A program made the translations under genes and the position numbers. Positions 47,712 through 56,012 of a stretch of 64,000 bases of DNA are shown here, piece by piece. Position 1 is the stretch's first letter. Every line of letters starts with the position of its first letter. Origin of the DNA: Fuchsiella alkaliacetigena (GTDB lineage: Bacteria > Bacillota > Halanaerobiia > Halobacteroidales > Acetohalobiaceae); the NCBI RefSeq assembly GCF_023227765.1, contig NZ_JALKBZ010000011.1:1-64000 (forward strand), in the 5' to 3' direction. The notes beneath the pieces are model-generated. The model was not told the DNA's origin. It saw only the letters and a program-made list of their open reading frames with translations, and made no database searches.

Positions 47712-47820
47712 AATTCCGAGCTGGCAGTTCTACAGGTTTAGGCCCAGGGATTGTTAGCCGATAGGATTATGATGGAAACATTATGGTCTCCCAATGTGGA
47801 AAGGAATTGCCTGATATAGT
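47712..47820 (+). promoter_or_regulatory. Candidate molybdenum/tungsten cofactor riboswitch
   Basis: The leader opens with AATTCCGAGCTGGCAG and closes with GGAAAGGAATTGCCTG; AATTCC (47712-47717) pairs with GGAATT (47812-47817) as a closing helix. Inside are GGCCCAGGGATTGTTAGCCG, GGAAAC and GGTCTCC segments forming several short hairpins. The CCGAGC opening, multi-stem architecture and position before moeA fit the Moco RNA class; a covariance-model search would decide it. A terminator directly follows, consistent with transcriptional control. Confidence 0.72.
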
Positions 47821-47823
47821 TTT

Positions 47824-47884
47824 TAAGTGCTTCTTTCCAGAAGCACTTAATGTTTTCTGGCCCCCCTTTTCAGGGGGCTATTTT
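47824..47884 (+). terminator. Two tandem hairpins after the riboswitch candidate
   Basis: TAAGTGCTTCT (47824-47834) pairs with AGAAGCACTTA (47839-47849), followed by ATGTTTTCT; then GCCCCCC (47860-47866) pairs with GGGGGC (47873-47878), followed by TATTTTAATT. Either or both may act as the expression platform terminator. Confidence 0.75.
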
Positions 47885-47939
47885 AATTATTGGTATAAAT
47901 TTTGTTTTTAAGTTAATATCGAAAAAAGGGGGAATTAAA

Positions 47940-48122
47940 GTGGAGAAGGAGTTAAAGGAAAAGATTAAAGCAGAAATTAAAAAGCAGCTGGAAGATGGAG
48001 CCTTAGAGTGTGAGGTAGCTCAGCAGATTGCTGAGGATTTAGAGGTTGAAAATAAAGTAGTAGGTAAGCTTGCTAATCAGCTAGATGTTAAGCTGAAGAA
48101 CTGTCAACTTGGCTGTTTTTAA
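47940..48122 (+). CDS. Small Cys-containing protein linked to molybdenum cofactor genes
   Basis: A 60-residue product: a charged N-terminal helix, then a helix-turn-helix-like stretch (ECEVAQQIAEDLEVENKVVG) and the C-terminus KLKNCQLGCF. C24, C55 and C59 could bind a metal or cluster. Frame is open from 47850, but the GTG at 47940 after AAAAAGGGGG gives a sensible start outside the terminator hairpins. It lies between the riboswitch candidate and moeA, so I infer a role in molybdenum metabolism or regulation; I do not recognise a named function. Confidence 0.8.
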   Translation: MEKELKEKIKAEIKKQLEDGALECEVAQQIAEDLEVENKVVGKLANQLDVKLKNCQLGCF

Positions 48123-48148
48123 TAATTAAAGAAGAAGGAGTTATTGAT

Positions 48149-49369
48149 ATGGCTTTTTTTGAACTGATTACTCCGCTAAAGGCTAGGGAGATAATCAAGT
48201 CTAATATTAAATCTTTACAAAAGACAGAAGGAATAAAGGTTACAGAAGCCTTAGGGAGAGTAACTGCTGAAGATATTTTAGCTAGTGAAGATTTGCCGGC
48301 GTTTACTAAGTCGGTGATGGATGGGTATGCTTTGCGGGCTGAAGATAGCTTTGGAGCCAGTGAAGAAAAACCCAAGACATTAGAATTAGTAGGCGAAGTG
48401 GAAATGGGAGCTGAGCCGAAAGTGACAGTGGAGAGCGGACAGGCTGTGAAGATTCCCACCGGAGGAATGCTGCCTGCTGGTGCTGAGGGAGTAATTATGA
48501 TTGAAGAGACGGCGCTTAAAGGAGATAAGTTGACTATTTATAATTCGATTTCTCCCGGAGAGAATATAGTAGCTCAAGGTAGTGATATTGAGACTGGACA
48601 GGTGGTATTGGCATCAGAGCATCGTTTGCGGGCCCAGGATATAGGAATGTTAGCTGGTTTAGGAATTGCTGAAGTCAGTGTTTATCGTCGCCCCAAGGTA
48701 GGAGTTATTTCTACTGGTAATGAACTTATCTCTTTAAATGAGGAGCGACACTTAGGTCAGACTAGAGATATCAATACCTACTCTCTATGCTCTTTAGTAG
48801 AGGAGTTAGGAGCTATTGCCGTTCCCGGAGGGATTATCGAAGATAATGAGGAAAGCTTAAAAGAGGCTGTAATTAATTTAGTTGATCAGGTAGACTTTAT
48901 TGTAGTTTCGGGTGGTAGTTCAGTTGGAGTTAAGGATGTCACTTATACTGTTTTAAATGAACTAGGTGATAGTGAAGTTTTAATTCATGGGATCGCCATT
49001 AAGCCGGGCAAGCCTACCATTTTCAACTTAGTAGAAGGAGTGCCTGCTTATGGTTTGCCAGGACATCCAGTTTCGGCTATGGTAGTCTTTAAAAAGTTTG
49101 TAGCTCCTTATATCGAAGCAGTAATGGGGGGAGAGCAGGAAAAGAGACATATAGAGGCTGAATTTAGCCAGAACTTGAGTTCAGATCCCGGCCGAGAGGA
49201 CTATATTAGGGTTAAATTAAAGAAGGAAGCTACAGGTTGGGTAGCTAAGCCGGTACAGGGAGAGTCTAGCTTAATGATGACTATGGTGGCTGCCGATGGA
49301 CTAGTTAAAGTGCCTTGGAGTAAAGAGGGACTGGCGGCTGGGGAAGTAGTGAGAGTTGAGTTGTTTTAA
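48149..49369 (+). CDS. moeA: Molybdopterin molybdenumtransferase MoeA
   Basis: Inserts molybdate into adenylylated molybdopterin. The 406-residue product has the family segments FTKSVMDGYALRAED, IPTGGMLPAGAEGVIMIEET, and the MPT-binding GVISTGNELI and VVSGGSSVGVKDVTY, with LPGHPVSAMVVF near the C-terminal domain. AGAAGGAG precedes the ATG. A second MoeA follows, so one may serve tungsten or a different step. Confidence 0.95.
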   Translation: MAFFELITPLKAREIIKSNIKSLQKTEGIKVTEALGRVTAEDILASEDLPAFTKSVMDGYALRAEDSFGASEEKPKTLELVGEVEMGAEPKVTVESGQAVKIPTGGMLPAGAEGVIMIEETALKGDKLTIYNSISPGENIVAQGSDIETGQVVLASEHRLRAQDIGMLAGLGIAEVSVYRRPKVGVISTGNELISLNEERHLGQTRDINTYSLCSLVEELGAIAVPGGIIEDNEESLKEAVINLVDQVDFIVVSGGSSVGVKDVTYTVLNELGDSEVLIHGIAIKPGKPTIFNLVEGVPAYGLPGHPVSAMVVFKKFVAPYIEAVMGGEQEKRHIEAEFSQNLSSDPGREDYIRVKLKKEATGWVAKPVQGESSLMMTMVAADGLVKVPWSKEGLAAGEVVRVELF

Positions 49370-49410
49370 TCTATTTTTGTTTTCAGAGTAGATTTTAAAG
49401 CAATATTGGT

Positions 49411-49796
49411 ATAAAGTTCAGTTGATAAAGGATAAATGATAGAGGATAGATAAAGTTCAAAGTCAAAACCAGTTTGACGCAGACTAAAATCTGACTAAGT
49501 TCTGACTAAACATTAAAACATAATTTCAAAAAATTATTTAAATGTTTTTATTAGTGTTAATTTATGTTCATTAGTGTTTTCAATGGATTTTAAAGATTTT
49601 TAAGGTCTAGTCAGATTTTAGTCAGAACTTAGTCACCCCAAGGGCACTTCCCAGAGTAATGACTAGCCAAAATAATGGCGTCGCTACGGGGCACTGTGTC
49701 AAATAGGTCTTGAACTTTATCTTTTGATCTTAATTTATCACCATTGGCACTAGCTCTGCGTCGCCTCTATCATCTATCATCTGTCCTCTGAAACAT
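49411..49796. repeat. Inverted-repeat (MITE-like) element, copy 1, between the two moeA genes
   Basis: The 484-base gap has no gene. The left end GTTGATAAAGGATAAATGAT-AGAGGATAGATAAAGTTCAA (49421-49460) is an imperfect inverted copy of the right end TTGAACTTTATC...CCTCTATCATCTATCATCTG (49730-49783). Inside, CTAAAATCTGACTAAGTTCTGA (49484-49505) faces TCAGATTTTAGTCAGAACTTAG (49611-49632) in inverted orientation. Left and right modules recur at 58621-58730 and 59255-59310. Confidence 0.75.
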
Positions 49797-49853
49797 TAGA
49801 GCGATATAGCTTAATAAAGATGGTTCATTATTATGATTTGACGAGGTGAAAGT

Positions 49854-51713
49854 ATGGGAAAGAGAAAGGTTTACTTAGATAAAGTACCTTTGAATGAAGC
49901 TCGACAGATAGTATTACAGCAGTTAGAGAGTAATTATGATCAATTAGCTACAGAAACAGTAGCTGTTGAGGAAGCTTTGGGTAGAGTTAATGCAGAAGCG
50001 ATTTATGCTCAACAGTCTACCCCTCATTACTATGCTTCGGCTATGGATGGAGTAGCCGTTGATGTTGAAGTGACCTTTGGAGCTAGCTCTAGAAGTCCTA
50101 ACAGACTGAAGGTAAATGAAGAGGTTTTTTATGTAGATACCGGAGAGCCGATTCCTGAAGGCTGTAATGGGGTAATTATGATTGAGGATGTAAATGAGCT
50201 CGATGAAGAGACTTTAGAGATTACTGAAGCTGCTACTCCAGGTCAGCATATTAGGCCGATTGGTGAAGATATTTTAGCGAGGGAGTTAGTTTTAACTGCT
50301 CGACAGGAATTGGGCCCGGCTGAAATCGGCAGTCTTTTGGCCGCTGGAGTTACTGAAGTGGAGGTCATTAAGCAGCCGGAGGTAGCAATCTTGCCTACTG
50401 GGACTGAGTTAATAGAGCCGGAGGAGAAGTTAGCTCCGGGTAAAATTGTGGAATATAATTCACGAGTGCTTAAGAGTCAGGTTAAACAGTGGGGCGGTCG
50501 TCCTATCAAGGCAGAAAAGGTAGTTGATGACTATCAGTTGATTAAACAACAGGTGGAGCAGTTGTGCTCTCAGCATGATTTAGTTTTGATTATTGCTGGT
50601 TCTTCGGCTGGAGCTGAGGACTATACAGCGCAGGTGATAGAGGACTTAGGAGAGCTGCTGTTTCACGGAGTGGCTATTAAACCTGCTAAACCGTTGATGG
50701 TCGGTTTAATTAAAGAGAAGCTGGTAATTGGAGTTCCCGGTTATCCCGTTTCTGCCTATTTAGGTAGCAGGCTTTTTGCACAGCCTTTAGTTACTGCTTT
50801 ATCTGGATTAGCTGCTAATGAAAATCAAAGCTCTACAGTTAAGGCTAAATTAGTGCAGAACTTACTTTCTAAATTAGGACAAGAGGAGTTTGTACGAGTT
50901 AAGCTGGCTGAAATTGCTGGGGAGTTGAGAGCTCTTTCTTTAAAACGGGGAGCAGGGGTGATTAATTCGGTTGCTAAAGCGGATGGCTTTGCCAGAATTC
51001 CAGCTTTAAGCCAAGGATTAGAGGCTGGCGAAGAGGTAGAAGTAGAACTGATTAAGGAGAGTAAGTATCAACAGAATCTAATTGTTGCTGGTGAGCAGGG
51101 AGTAGTGGGACAGTGTTTAGAGAATCAGGCTAATAGGCTTGCTTTAGATGTTTATTTGCATAGTGCGGGCCCGGAGGCTGCTTTAGAATACTTAGGCTCT
51201 CAAGCTGCTAATCTAGCCTTATTAGCTCAAGTAGAAGGAGCCTCTTGCGCAGTTGAGGAGTATTATGCAGAGGCAACAGTGGTTGAGTTAGTAACTTCAA
51301 GTTTGGGTTTAGTAGTGGAAGCTGATAATCCGCAGGGGATTACTTCATTAGAAGACCTGCTTAGAAGTGATATTTCATTTATTAATCAAGCTGAAAGCAG
51401 CAGTAGTCGTCGTTTATTGGATAATAGACTACAGGAGTTGCAGATTGATAGTTCTTCAATAGAAGGTTATGCTCGTCAGGCTAGAAATGAACTGGAAGTG
51501 GTTAATTTAATTAAAGAAGGCTTAGTTCAGGTAGGTCTAGTAACTGCTGAAGCAGCTCAACTTTTAGCTTTGGACTTTATTCCTTTAGCAGAAGTGGACT
51601 ATAAGTTAGTGATACCTGCTCAGGAAGAAGAAAGATTAACTAAGTTAAAGGAGCTTTTAATTAGTCAAGATTTAAAAGCTATCTTAGCTAATAGAGTTGG
51701 AGTTGGGACTTAG
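49854..51713 (+). CDS. MoeA fused to a C-terminal PBP-like domain
   Basis: A 619-residue protein. Residues about 1-405 are a MoeA homologue (STPHYYASAMDGVAVD, TGEPIPEGCNGVIMIEDV, ILPTGTELIEP, IIAGSSAGAEDYTAQ, VPGYPVSAYLGS). From about 410 a periplasmic-binding-protein-like domain without a signal peptide follows (LIVAGEQGVVGQCLENQA, then the second lobe up to LVIPAQEEE). Such fusions occur in anaerobes beside other MoeA genes; the extra domain may bind an oxyanion or a cofactor intermediate in the cytoplasm. ACGAGGTG precedes the ATG. Confidence 0.9.
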   Translation: MGKRKVYLDKVPLNEARQIVLQQLESNYDQLATETVAVEEALGRVNAEAIYAQQSTPHYYASAMDGVAVDVEVTFGASSRSPNRLKVNEEVFYVDTGEPIPEGCNGVIMIEDVNELDEETLEITEAATPGQHIRPIGEDILARELVLTARQELGPAEIGSLLAAGVTEVEVIKQPEVAILPTGTELIEPEEKLAPGKIVEYNSRVLKSQVKQWGGRPIKAEKVVDDYQLIKQQVEQLCSQHDLVLIIAGSSAGAEDYTAQVIEDLGELLFHGVAIKPAKPLMVGLIKEKLVIGVPGYPVSAYLGSRLFAQPLVTALSGLAANENQSSTVKAKLVQNLLSKLGQEEFVRVKLAEIAGELRALSLKRGAGVINSVAKADGFARIPALSQGLEAGEEVEVELIKESKYQQNLIVAGEQGVVGQCLENQANRLALDVYLHSAGPEAALEYLGSQAANLALLAQVEGASCAVEEYYAEATVVELVTSSLGLVVEADNPQGITSLEDLLRSDISFINQAESSSSRRLLDNRLQELQIDSSSIEGYARQARNELEVVNLIKEGLVQVGLVTAEAAQLLALDFIPLAEVDYKLVIPAQEEERLTKLKELLISQDLKAILANRVGVGT

Positions 51714-51759
51714 CTAGATGGGAGTTTATTTGCAGAACTTAGAAAGTAGGTGTTAATTA

Positions 51760-52746
51760 ATGAAGGATGAAGTGGGGCGGCAGATAGATTATTTAAGGGT
51801 TTCGATTACTGATCGTTGTAATCTTCGCTGTTTTTATTGTATGCCTGAAGATGGAGTACAGACTAAGGACTGTCAAGAAATTTTACGCTACGAAGAGTTG
51901 TATAGAATAATTAAGGCAGCTACTGAACTGGGGATTGATAAAGTACGTTTAACCGGGGGAGAGCCTTTAGTGCGTAAAGGAGTGCTAGATTTTATTGAAA
52001 GGATTAAGGCTTTAGGAATTAAAGATCTATCTTTAACTACTAATGGTACTTTATTACCTAAGTATGCTGCTGATTTAAAGGCGGCTGGTTTGGATCGAGT
52101 TAATATTAGTTTAGATACCTTGCAGGCAGAAAAGTTTGCTGAAATTAGTCGAGCTAAGCTGCCCTTATCTCAGGTATTGTTGGGAATTAAGGAAGCTCGC
52201 TTAGCAGGTTTAGAGCCTCTAAAGTTGAATGTAGTTTTGATTAAAGGGATTAATGACGAGGAGATTGAGGATTTTGCTAAGTTGACTTATGATAATCAAC
52301 TTAGTGTGCGTTTTATAGAGTTAATGCCTTTAGGGGAAAGCTATGATTGGGCCCAGGATAGATATATATCTATTTTTGAAATAAAAGAGCGCTTAAGAAA
52401 GTTAGCAGCTTTAAATCCGGTTAATAAGCCCCAAGGTAATGGCCCGGCTAAATACTATCGCTTAGCAGGAGCTAAAGGCAAATTAGGTTTTATTAGCTTT
52501 ATTTCTGATCATTTTTGTAGTAACTGTAATCGAGTTAGATTAACGGCTGATGGCTTTGTAAAGCCTTGCTTGCATGCCGATAGTGAGCATAATTTAAAAG
52601 AAGTTTTGCGAACGGGAGCTAATGATGCTGAATTAAAGGAAGCTTTAGAGATGGCTATTCTGGCTAAACCGGAGCAAGGGTTAAGCCAAGAAGCTAAGAC
52701 TAATTTAGAGCTCAATCAAAGGCAGATGTCACAGATAGGAGGTTAA
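51760..52746 (+). CDS. moaA: GTP 3',8-cyclase MoaA
   Basis: Radical SAM enzyme of the first step of molybdopterin synthesis, making 3',8-cyclo-GTP from GTP. The SAM cluster motif CNLRCFYC gives C20, C24 and C27; RLTGGEPLVRKG and the second-cluster FCSNCNRVRLTADGFVKPCL are present. The product ends in Gly-Gly, the functional C-terminal pair of the family. AGTAGGTG lies before the ATG. Confidence 0.96.
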   Translation: MKDEVGRQIDYLRVSITDRCNLRCFYCMPEDGVQTKDCQEILRYEELYRIIKAATELGIDKVRLTGGEPLVRKGVLDFIERIKALGIKDLSLTTNGTLLPKYAADLKAAGLDRVNISLDTLQAEKFAEISRAKLPLSQVLLGIKEARLAGLEPLKLNVVLIKGINDEEIEDFAKLTYDNQLSVRFIELMPLGESYDWAQDRYISIFEIKERLRKLAALNPVNKPQGNGPAKYYRLAGAKGKLGFISFISDHFCSNCNRVRLTADGFVKPCLHADSEHNLKEVLRTGANDAELKEALEMAILAKPEQGLSQEAKTNLELNQRQMSQIGG

Positions 52747-52749
52747 TTA

Positions 52750-53268
52750 ATGTCTAAAAAAGATCAGCAGGAGTTTACTCATTTTAATGAAAAAGGACGG
52801 GCCAAAATGGTTGATGTGGGAGAAAAACCGGTTACTCACCGCCGAGCTGTAGCTGAAGCTAAGGTTTATACCAGTGCTGAAACTATTGCCAGAATTCAGG
52901 AACAACGGATTAAAAAGGGTGATGTATTAGGAGTAGCCCAAATAGCTGGGATAATGAATGCTAAACGAACTAGTGAAATTGTTCCTATGTGTCATCCTTT
53001 GAATATTACTAGTGTAGATTTAGATTTTAAGATTAATCAAGAGCAAAACTATATTCATATTGAAGCTGAAGTAGGAATTAGCTCGCAGACGGGAGTAGAG
53101 ATGGAGGCTTTAACGGCTGTTTCCACGGCAGCTTTGACTATTTATGATATGTGTAAATCCGTAGATAAAGCTATGGAATTAGGGGAGATTAGATTGGTTA
53201 AAAAGAGTGGCGGACAGAGCGGTGACTTTATACGTGATTCCAAAGAAAGAGGTGTTGAAAATGGCTAA
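52750..53268 (+). CDS. moaC: Cyclic pyranopterin monophosphate synthase MoaC
   Basis: Acts with MoaA to give cyclic pyranopterin monophosphate. The 172-residue product has MVDVGEKPVTHRRAVAEAKV, IVPMCHPLNITSVDL, EAEVGISSQTGVEMEALTAV and MCKSVDKAMELGEIRLVKKSGG. Starts three bases after moaA; overlaps the MOSC gene by 8 bases. Confidence 0.97.
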   Translation: MSKKDQQEFTHFNEKGRAKMVDVGEKPVTHRRAVAEAKVYTSAETIARIQEQRIKKGDVLGVAQIAGIMNAKRTSEIVPMCHPLNITSVDLDFKINQEQNYIHIEAEVGISSQTGVEMEALTAVSTAALTIYDMCKSVDKAMELGEIRLVKKSGGQSGDFIRDSKERGVENG

Positions 53269-53704
53269 GGTATTTGCGGTATCGGTTAGTGAAAATAAAG
53301 GGGAGCAAAAAGAGAATGTAGAGCAGGTTACTTTACAAGAAGACCACGGGATAGTAGGTGATGCTCATGCTGACGATTGGCATCGACAGGTTAGTTTATT
53401 AGCTAAAGAGAGTATCCAGAAGATGAAGGAGCAGGGTTTGGATGTTTCGGCTGGTGATTTTGCTGAAAACTTAACTACTGAGGGGATAGATCTTTTAGAA
53501 TTAGAGATAGGAGCTCGTTTTAAAGTGGGCCCGGAGGTAGTTTTAGAGCTAACCCAGATCGGCAAGGAATGTCACGACCGTTGTGCTATCTACTATCAAG
53601 CTGGAGACTGTGTAATGCCACGGGAGGGAGTGTTTGCTAAGGTGATCGAAGGTGGACAAATAAAGCCTGGCGATGCTATTGAGGTGATAGGTAGCGATGA
53701 TTAA
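53261..53704 (+). CDS. MOSC domain protein
   Basis: A 147-residue single-domain MOSC protein (related to the C-terminal domain of Mo-cofactor sulfurase). It has EDHGIVGDAHADDWHRQVSLL, GDFAENLTTEGIDL, and the conserved Cys in LTQIGKECHDRCAIY. Likely handles sulfur for or binds the cofactor. The frame opens earlier, but the ATG at 53261 after AAGAGGTG fits the family N-terminus. Overlaps moaC and mogA by 8 bases each. Confidence 0.92.
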   Translation: MAKVFAVSVSENKGEQKENVEQVTLQEDHGIVGDAHADDWHRQVSLLAKESIQKMKEQGLDVSAGDFAENLTTEGIDLLELEIGARFKVGPEVVLELTQIGKECHDRCAIYYQAGDCVMPREGVFAKVIEGGQIKPGDAIEVIGSDD

Positions 53705-54182
53705 GGTAGGAGTTATTACTGCCAGCGATAGAGGAGCTAAAGGGGAACGTGAAGACAAGAGCGGCGAAGTGATTAAAGAATTAGTAGCGCAGATAGATGG
53801 TGAAATAGCAGCTTATCAGGTGGTGCCTGATGTGAAGCTAATAATTAAGTCCGAAATTTTAGCAATGGTCAGCCAAGGAGTAGACTTAATTTTGACTACT
53901 GGTGGTACTGGTTTAGGGCCTAGAGATGTAACTCCTGATGCTACTTTGGAAGTAATAGATAAGGAAGTGCCCGGTTTAGCTGAAGCGATGCGGATGGAGA
54001 GTTTAAAGGTTACTAATCGAGCTATGTTATCTCGAGCAGTAGCCGGAGTTGTTGAAGAGACTTTGATTGTTAATCTACCCGGTAGTCCTAAAGCTGTGTC
54101 AGAATGTCTAGAGGTTATTTTACCGGCCTTACCTCATGCAGTAGAGTTGCTTAAGGATGAAGTGGAAGACTGTGCTAGGTAG
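53697..54182 (+). CDS. mogA: Molybdopterin adenylyltransferase MogA/MoaB
   Basis: Adenylylates molybdopterin before MoeA inserts the metal. The 161-residue product has VGVITASDRGAKGEREDKSG, LILTTGGTGLGPRDVTPDAT and LIVNLPGSPKAVSECLE. It starts inside the MOSC gene and ends the Mo-cofactor cluster. No MoaD or MoaE is in the window. Confidence 0.95.
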   Translation: MIKVGVITASDRGAKGEREDKSGEVIKELVAQIDGEIAAYQVVPDVKLIIKSEILAMVSQGVDLILTTGGTGLGPRDVTPDATLEVIDKEVPGLAEAMRMESLKVTNRAMLSRAVAGVVEETLIVNLPGSPKAVSECLEVILPALPHAVELLKDEVEDCAR

Positions 54183-54276
54183 TTTAATTTACTTTAATGC
54201 TTTAAAGGACTAGAATTTCCTCTGCTAATCCTTTATAATAGATATAGATAGCAGTTTAAAGCAGGGGGTGTTTGCT

Positions 54277-54567
54277 GTGGATTCGAATTTACAGAATAAG
54301 TTTACTGAACAGTTTTTTAAAGCAGTTCTGTCTTTGGAATCCCTTGAAGAAGCTTATAAATTTTTTGAAGATGTCTGTACTATTAATGAAGTAAAGGCTT
54401 TAAGCCAACGTTTGGAGGTAGCTAGACTGCTTAATGAAGGTGCTACTTATGAAGAAATAGGTAAAGCTACTGGAGCTAGCACGGCTACTATTAGTAGAGT
54501 AAAGCGTTTTTTGAACTATGGAGCTGGAGGTTATCAATTAGTTTTTGATAAATTAGATGTGGATTAA
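54277..54567 (+). CDS. YerC/TrpR-family DNA-binding regulator
   Basis: A 96-residue protein with the TrpR/YerC helix-turn-helix: LSQRLEVARLLNEGATYEEI followed by GKATGASTATISRVKRFLNYG. Regulates unknown targets; the family is widespread in Firmicutes. GCAGGGGG (54261-54268) sets the GTG at 54277; the GTG at 54268 overlaps it. A TATAAT box lies at 54234-54239 without a clear -35. Confidence 0.9.
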   Translation: MDSNLQNKFTEQFFKAVLSLESLEEAYKFFEDVCTINEVKALSQRLEVARLLNEGATYEEIGKATGASTATISRVKRFLNYGAGGYQLVFDKLDVD

Positions 54568-54581
54568 AAAGCTATAAATTT

Positions 54582-54638
54582 CTCCCTAATTCAGTATACT
54601 AAGCTTGGACTTAGTATTTTTGCTTAGGGAGGTTTTTT
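54582..54638 (+). terminator. Terminator-like hairpin that also buries the next ribosome binding site
   Basis: CTCCCTAA (54582-54589) pairs with TTAGGGAG (54624-54631), and inside ATACTAAG (54596-54603) pairs with CTTAGTAT (54610-54617). A T-run (54633-54639) follows. The 3' arm contains AGGGAGG, the binding site for the ATG at 54640, so the fold both terminates and sequesters. Confidence 0.8.
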
Positions 54639-54639
54639 T

Positions 54640-55893
54640 ATGCAGGTAGTTCAAGCTACATTTAAGTCTGGCGAAGGAGAAGCAGCAGTAGAGTTATTAA
54701 CTACTTTAGGTTTGGCTGAAGAGGAGTATAAATTAATATCTTCACCTACTGGGGACTTACTAATTATCAATTTGTTAGCTGGCAATAGTGATCGTATTTT
54801 AGATAATTTAAAGGAACATTTTAATTTTCAAGATAATGAAAACCGAAGTTTAGCTATTTTTACTCCTGAGACAGTGATTCCTCGGGATAAAGCTGAGGAG
54901 TCAAGAGAGAGCTTTAAAGCTAATCGAGAGTCCTTAGTAACCTATGCTCAAAATAACTCTCAACTTAATGATCATTTTATATTTCTGGCTGTTATGGCCG
55001 CTATCATTGCCTCTTTAGGTTTGATTCTTGATAATACGGCAGTAATAGTGGGTTCGATGATAATTGCTCCTGTTTTTGGCCCTATTGTGGCGATGGCTAC
55101 GGGGATTGTTTTGGGGGATTTTAAACTAATAGCTAAGGGAGCTGTGGCTGAAACGGTAGTCCTATTGATTGGGGTTTTGATAGGCTTAGTAATGGGCTGG
55201 GTTGTTCCTAACGTGGCCGTTAATTCTGCTCTTAAGGTACGAATGTTTCCTACAGTAGCTGATTTATTTGTAGGTTTAGCTGCTGGAGGAGCTGGTGCCT
55301 ACTCCTTAATTTCGGGAGTAAAGGCTCAGTTAGTGGGAGTAGTTATTGCTGCGGCCTTGATTCCGGTAATGGCTACTATCGGTATTGGTTTTGCTTTAAG
55401 TAATTTCACTATGGTTAAAGGAGCTGTGCTACTTTTATTAGGTAACTACTTAGCTTTAATGTTGGCTATTGTAACTATTTTTTATTTTAAAGGATTAAAG
55501 CCGCAGATTTGGTACAAGTTTAAAGCACAACGAGTAGTTAAAAAGAGCTTAGCTATAATTATAGTAGCAGTGATTTTTTTGACCTTACCTCTGTCTTGGT
55601 TAACTTATGAACGGATGATTCAGGAAAGACCTGAAGATATTGTCCGCCAGGTTTATCGAGAAACTGTGGGCGATGATTTGGAAAGTGATTTATTAGCTGT
55701 TAGAGCTAGCGGGATAGAGGTGGAGTTATTTATTTATACTCCTGAAGGAACCGATGAATACTTTTTTCGTTTATTGGAAGAGAGGATTAAGCAGCGTTTA
55801 GGAGAAGACTATATAGTGACTTTCGAGGTGATACCTACCAAAAGGTTTCAGCTACCTTTAAGTAAGGTGATTGACAAGGTGGGTTTTACTTAG
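54640..55893 (+). CDS. DUF389 membrane protein
   Basis: A 417-residue protein: a soluble N-terminal region (1-110), then the DUF389 membrane domain (about 112-300) with LDNTAVIVGSMIIAPVFGPIVA, six or so hydrophobic segments, and a C-terminal cytoplasmic part after another segment near 310-330. The function of the family is not established. Translation starts directly after the hairpin T-run. Confidence 0.88.
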   Translation: MQVVQATFKSGEGEAAVELLTTLGLAEEEYKLISSPTGDLLIINLLAGNSDRILDNLKEHFNFQDNENRSLAIFTPETVIPRDKAEESRESFKANRESLVTYAQNNSQLNDHFIFLAVMAAIIASLGLILDNTAVIVGSMIIAPVFGPIVAMATGIVLGDFKLIAKGAVAETVVLLIGVLIGLVMGWVVPNVAVNSALKVRMFPTVADLFVGLAAGGAGAYSLISGVKAQLVGVVIAAALIPVMATIGIGFALSNFTMVKGAVLLLLGNYLALMLAIVTIFYFKGLKPQIWYKFKAQRVVKKSLAIIIVAVIFLTLPLSWLTYERMIQERPEDIVRQVYRETVGDDLESDLLAVRASGIEVELFIYTPEGTDEYFFRLLEERIKQRLGEDYIVTFEVIPTKRFQLPLSKVIDKVGFT

Positions 55894-55928
55894 CAATTAA
55901 GGCTTTAGCAACTGCTGGAGCCTAATTG
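55894..55928 (+). terminator. Hairpin after the DUF389 gene
   Basis: CAATTAAGGCT (55895-55904 region) pairs with AGCCTAATTG (55919-55928) with one bulge. There is no T-run, and the 3' arm overlaps the cysK -35 box, so it may be regulatory rather than a terminator. Confidence 0.45.
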
Positions 55929-55954
55929 ACAGTAACTTTAATTCTTGATAAAAT
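55926..55954 (+). promoter_or_regulatory. cysK promoter
   Basis: TTGACA (55926-55931) and TAAAAT (55949-55954) with a 17-base spacer. Confidence 0.78.
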
Positions 55955-56012
55955 ATAAAGACTATATAAATCAAGCGATTTACTAGGTGTTGATTACTGA
56001 GGAGGTAATAAA

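Noticed and set aside
47850-47939. Upstream extension of the small Cys protein with a hydrophobic N-terminus
   Set aside because: It would begin at the edge of one terminator hairpin and run through the second; the GTG at 47940 has a purine-rich binding site and gives a compact protein.
49370-49853. Possible CRISPR array because of repeated CTGACTAA units
   Set aside because: The repeats are short, arranged as inverted and tandem variants without regular spacers, and no cas genes are near.
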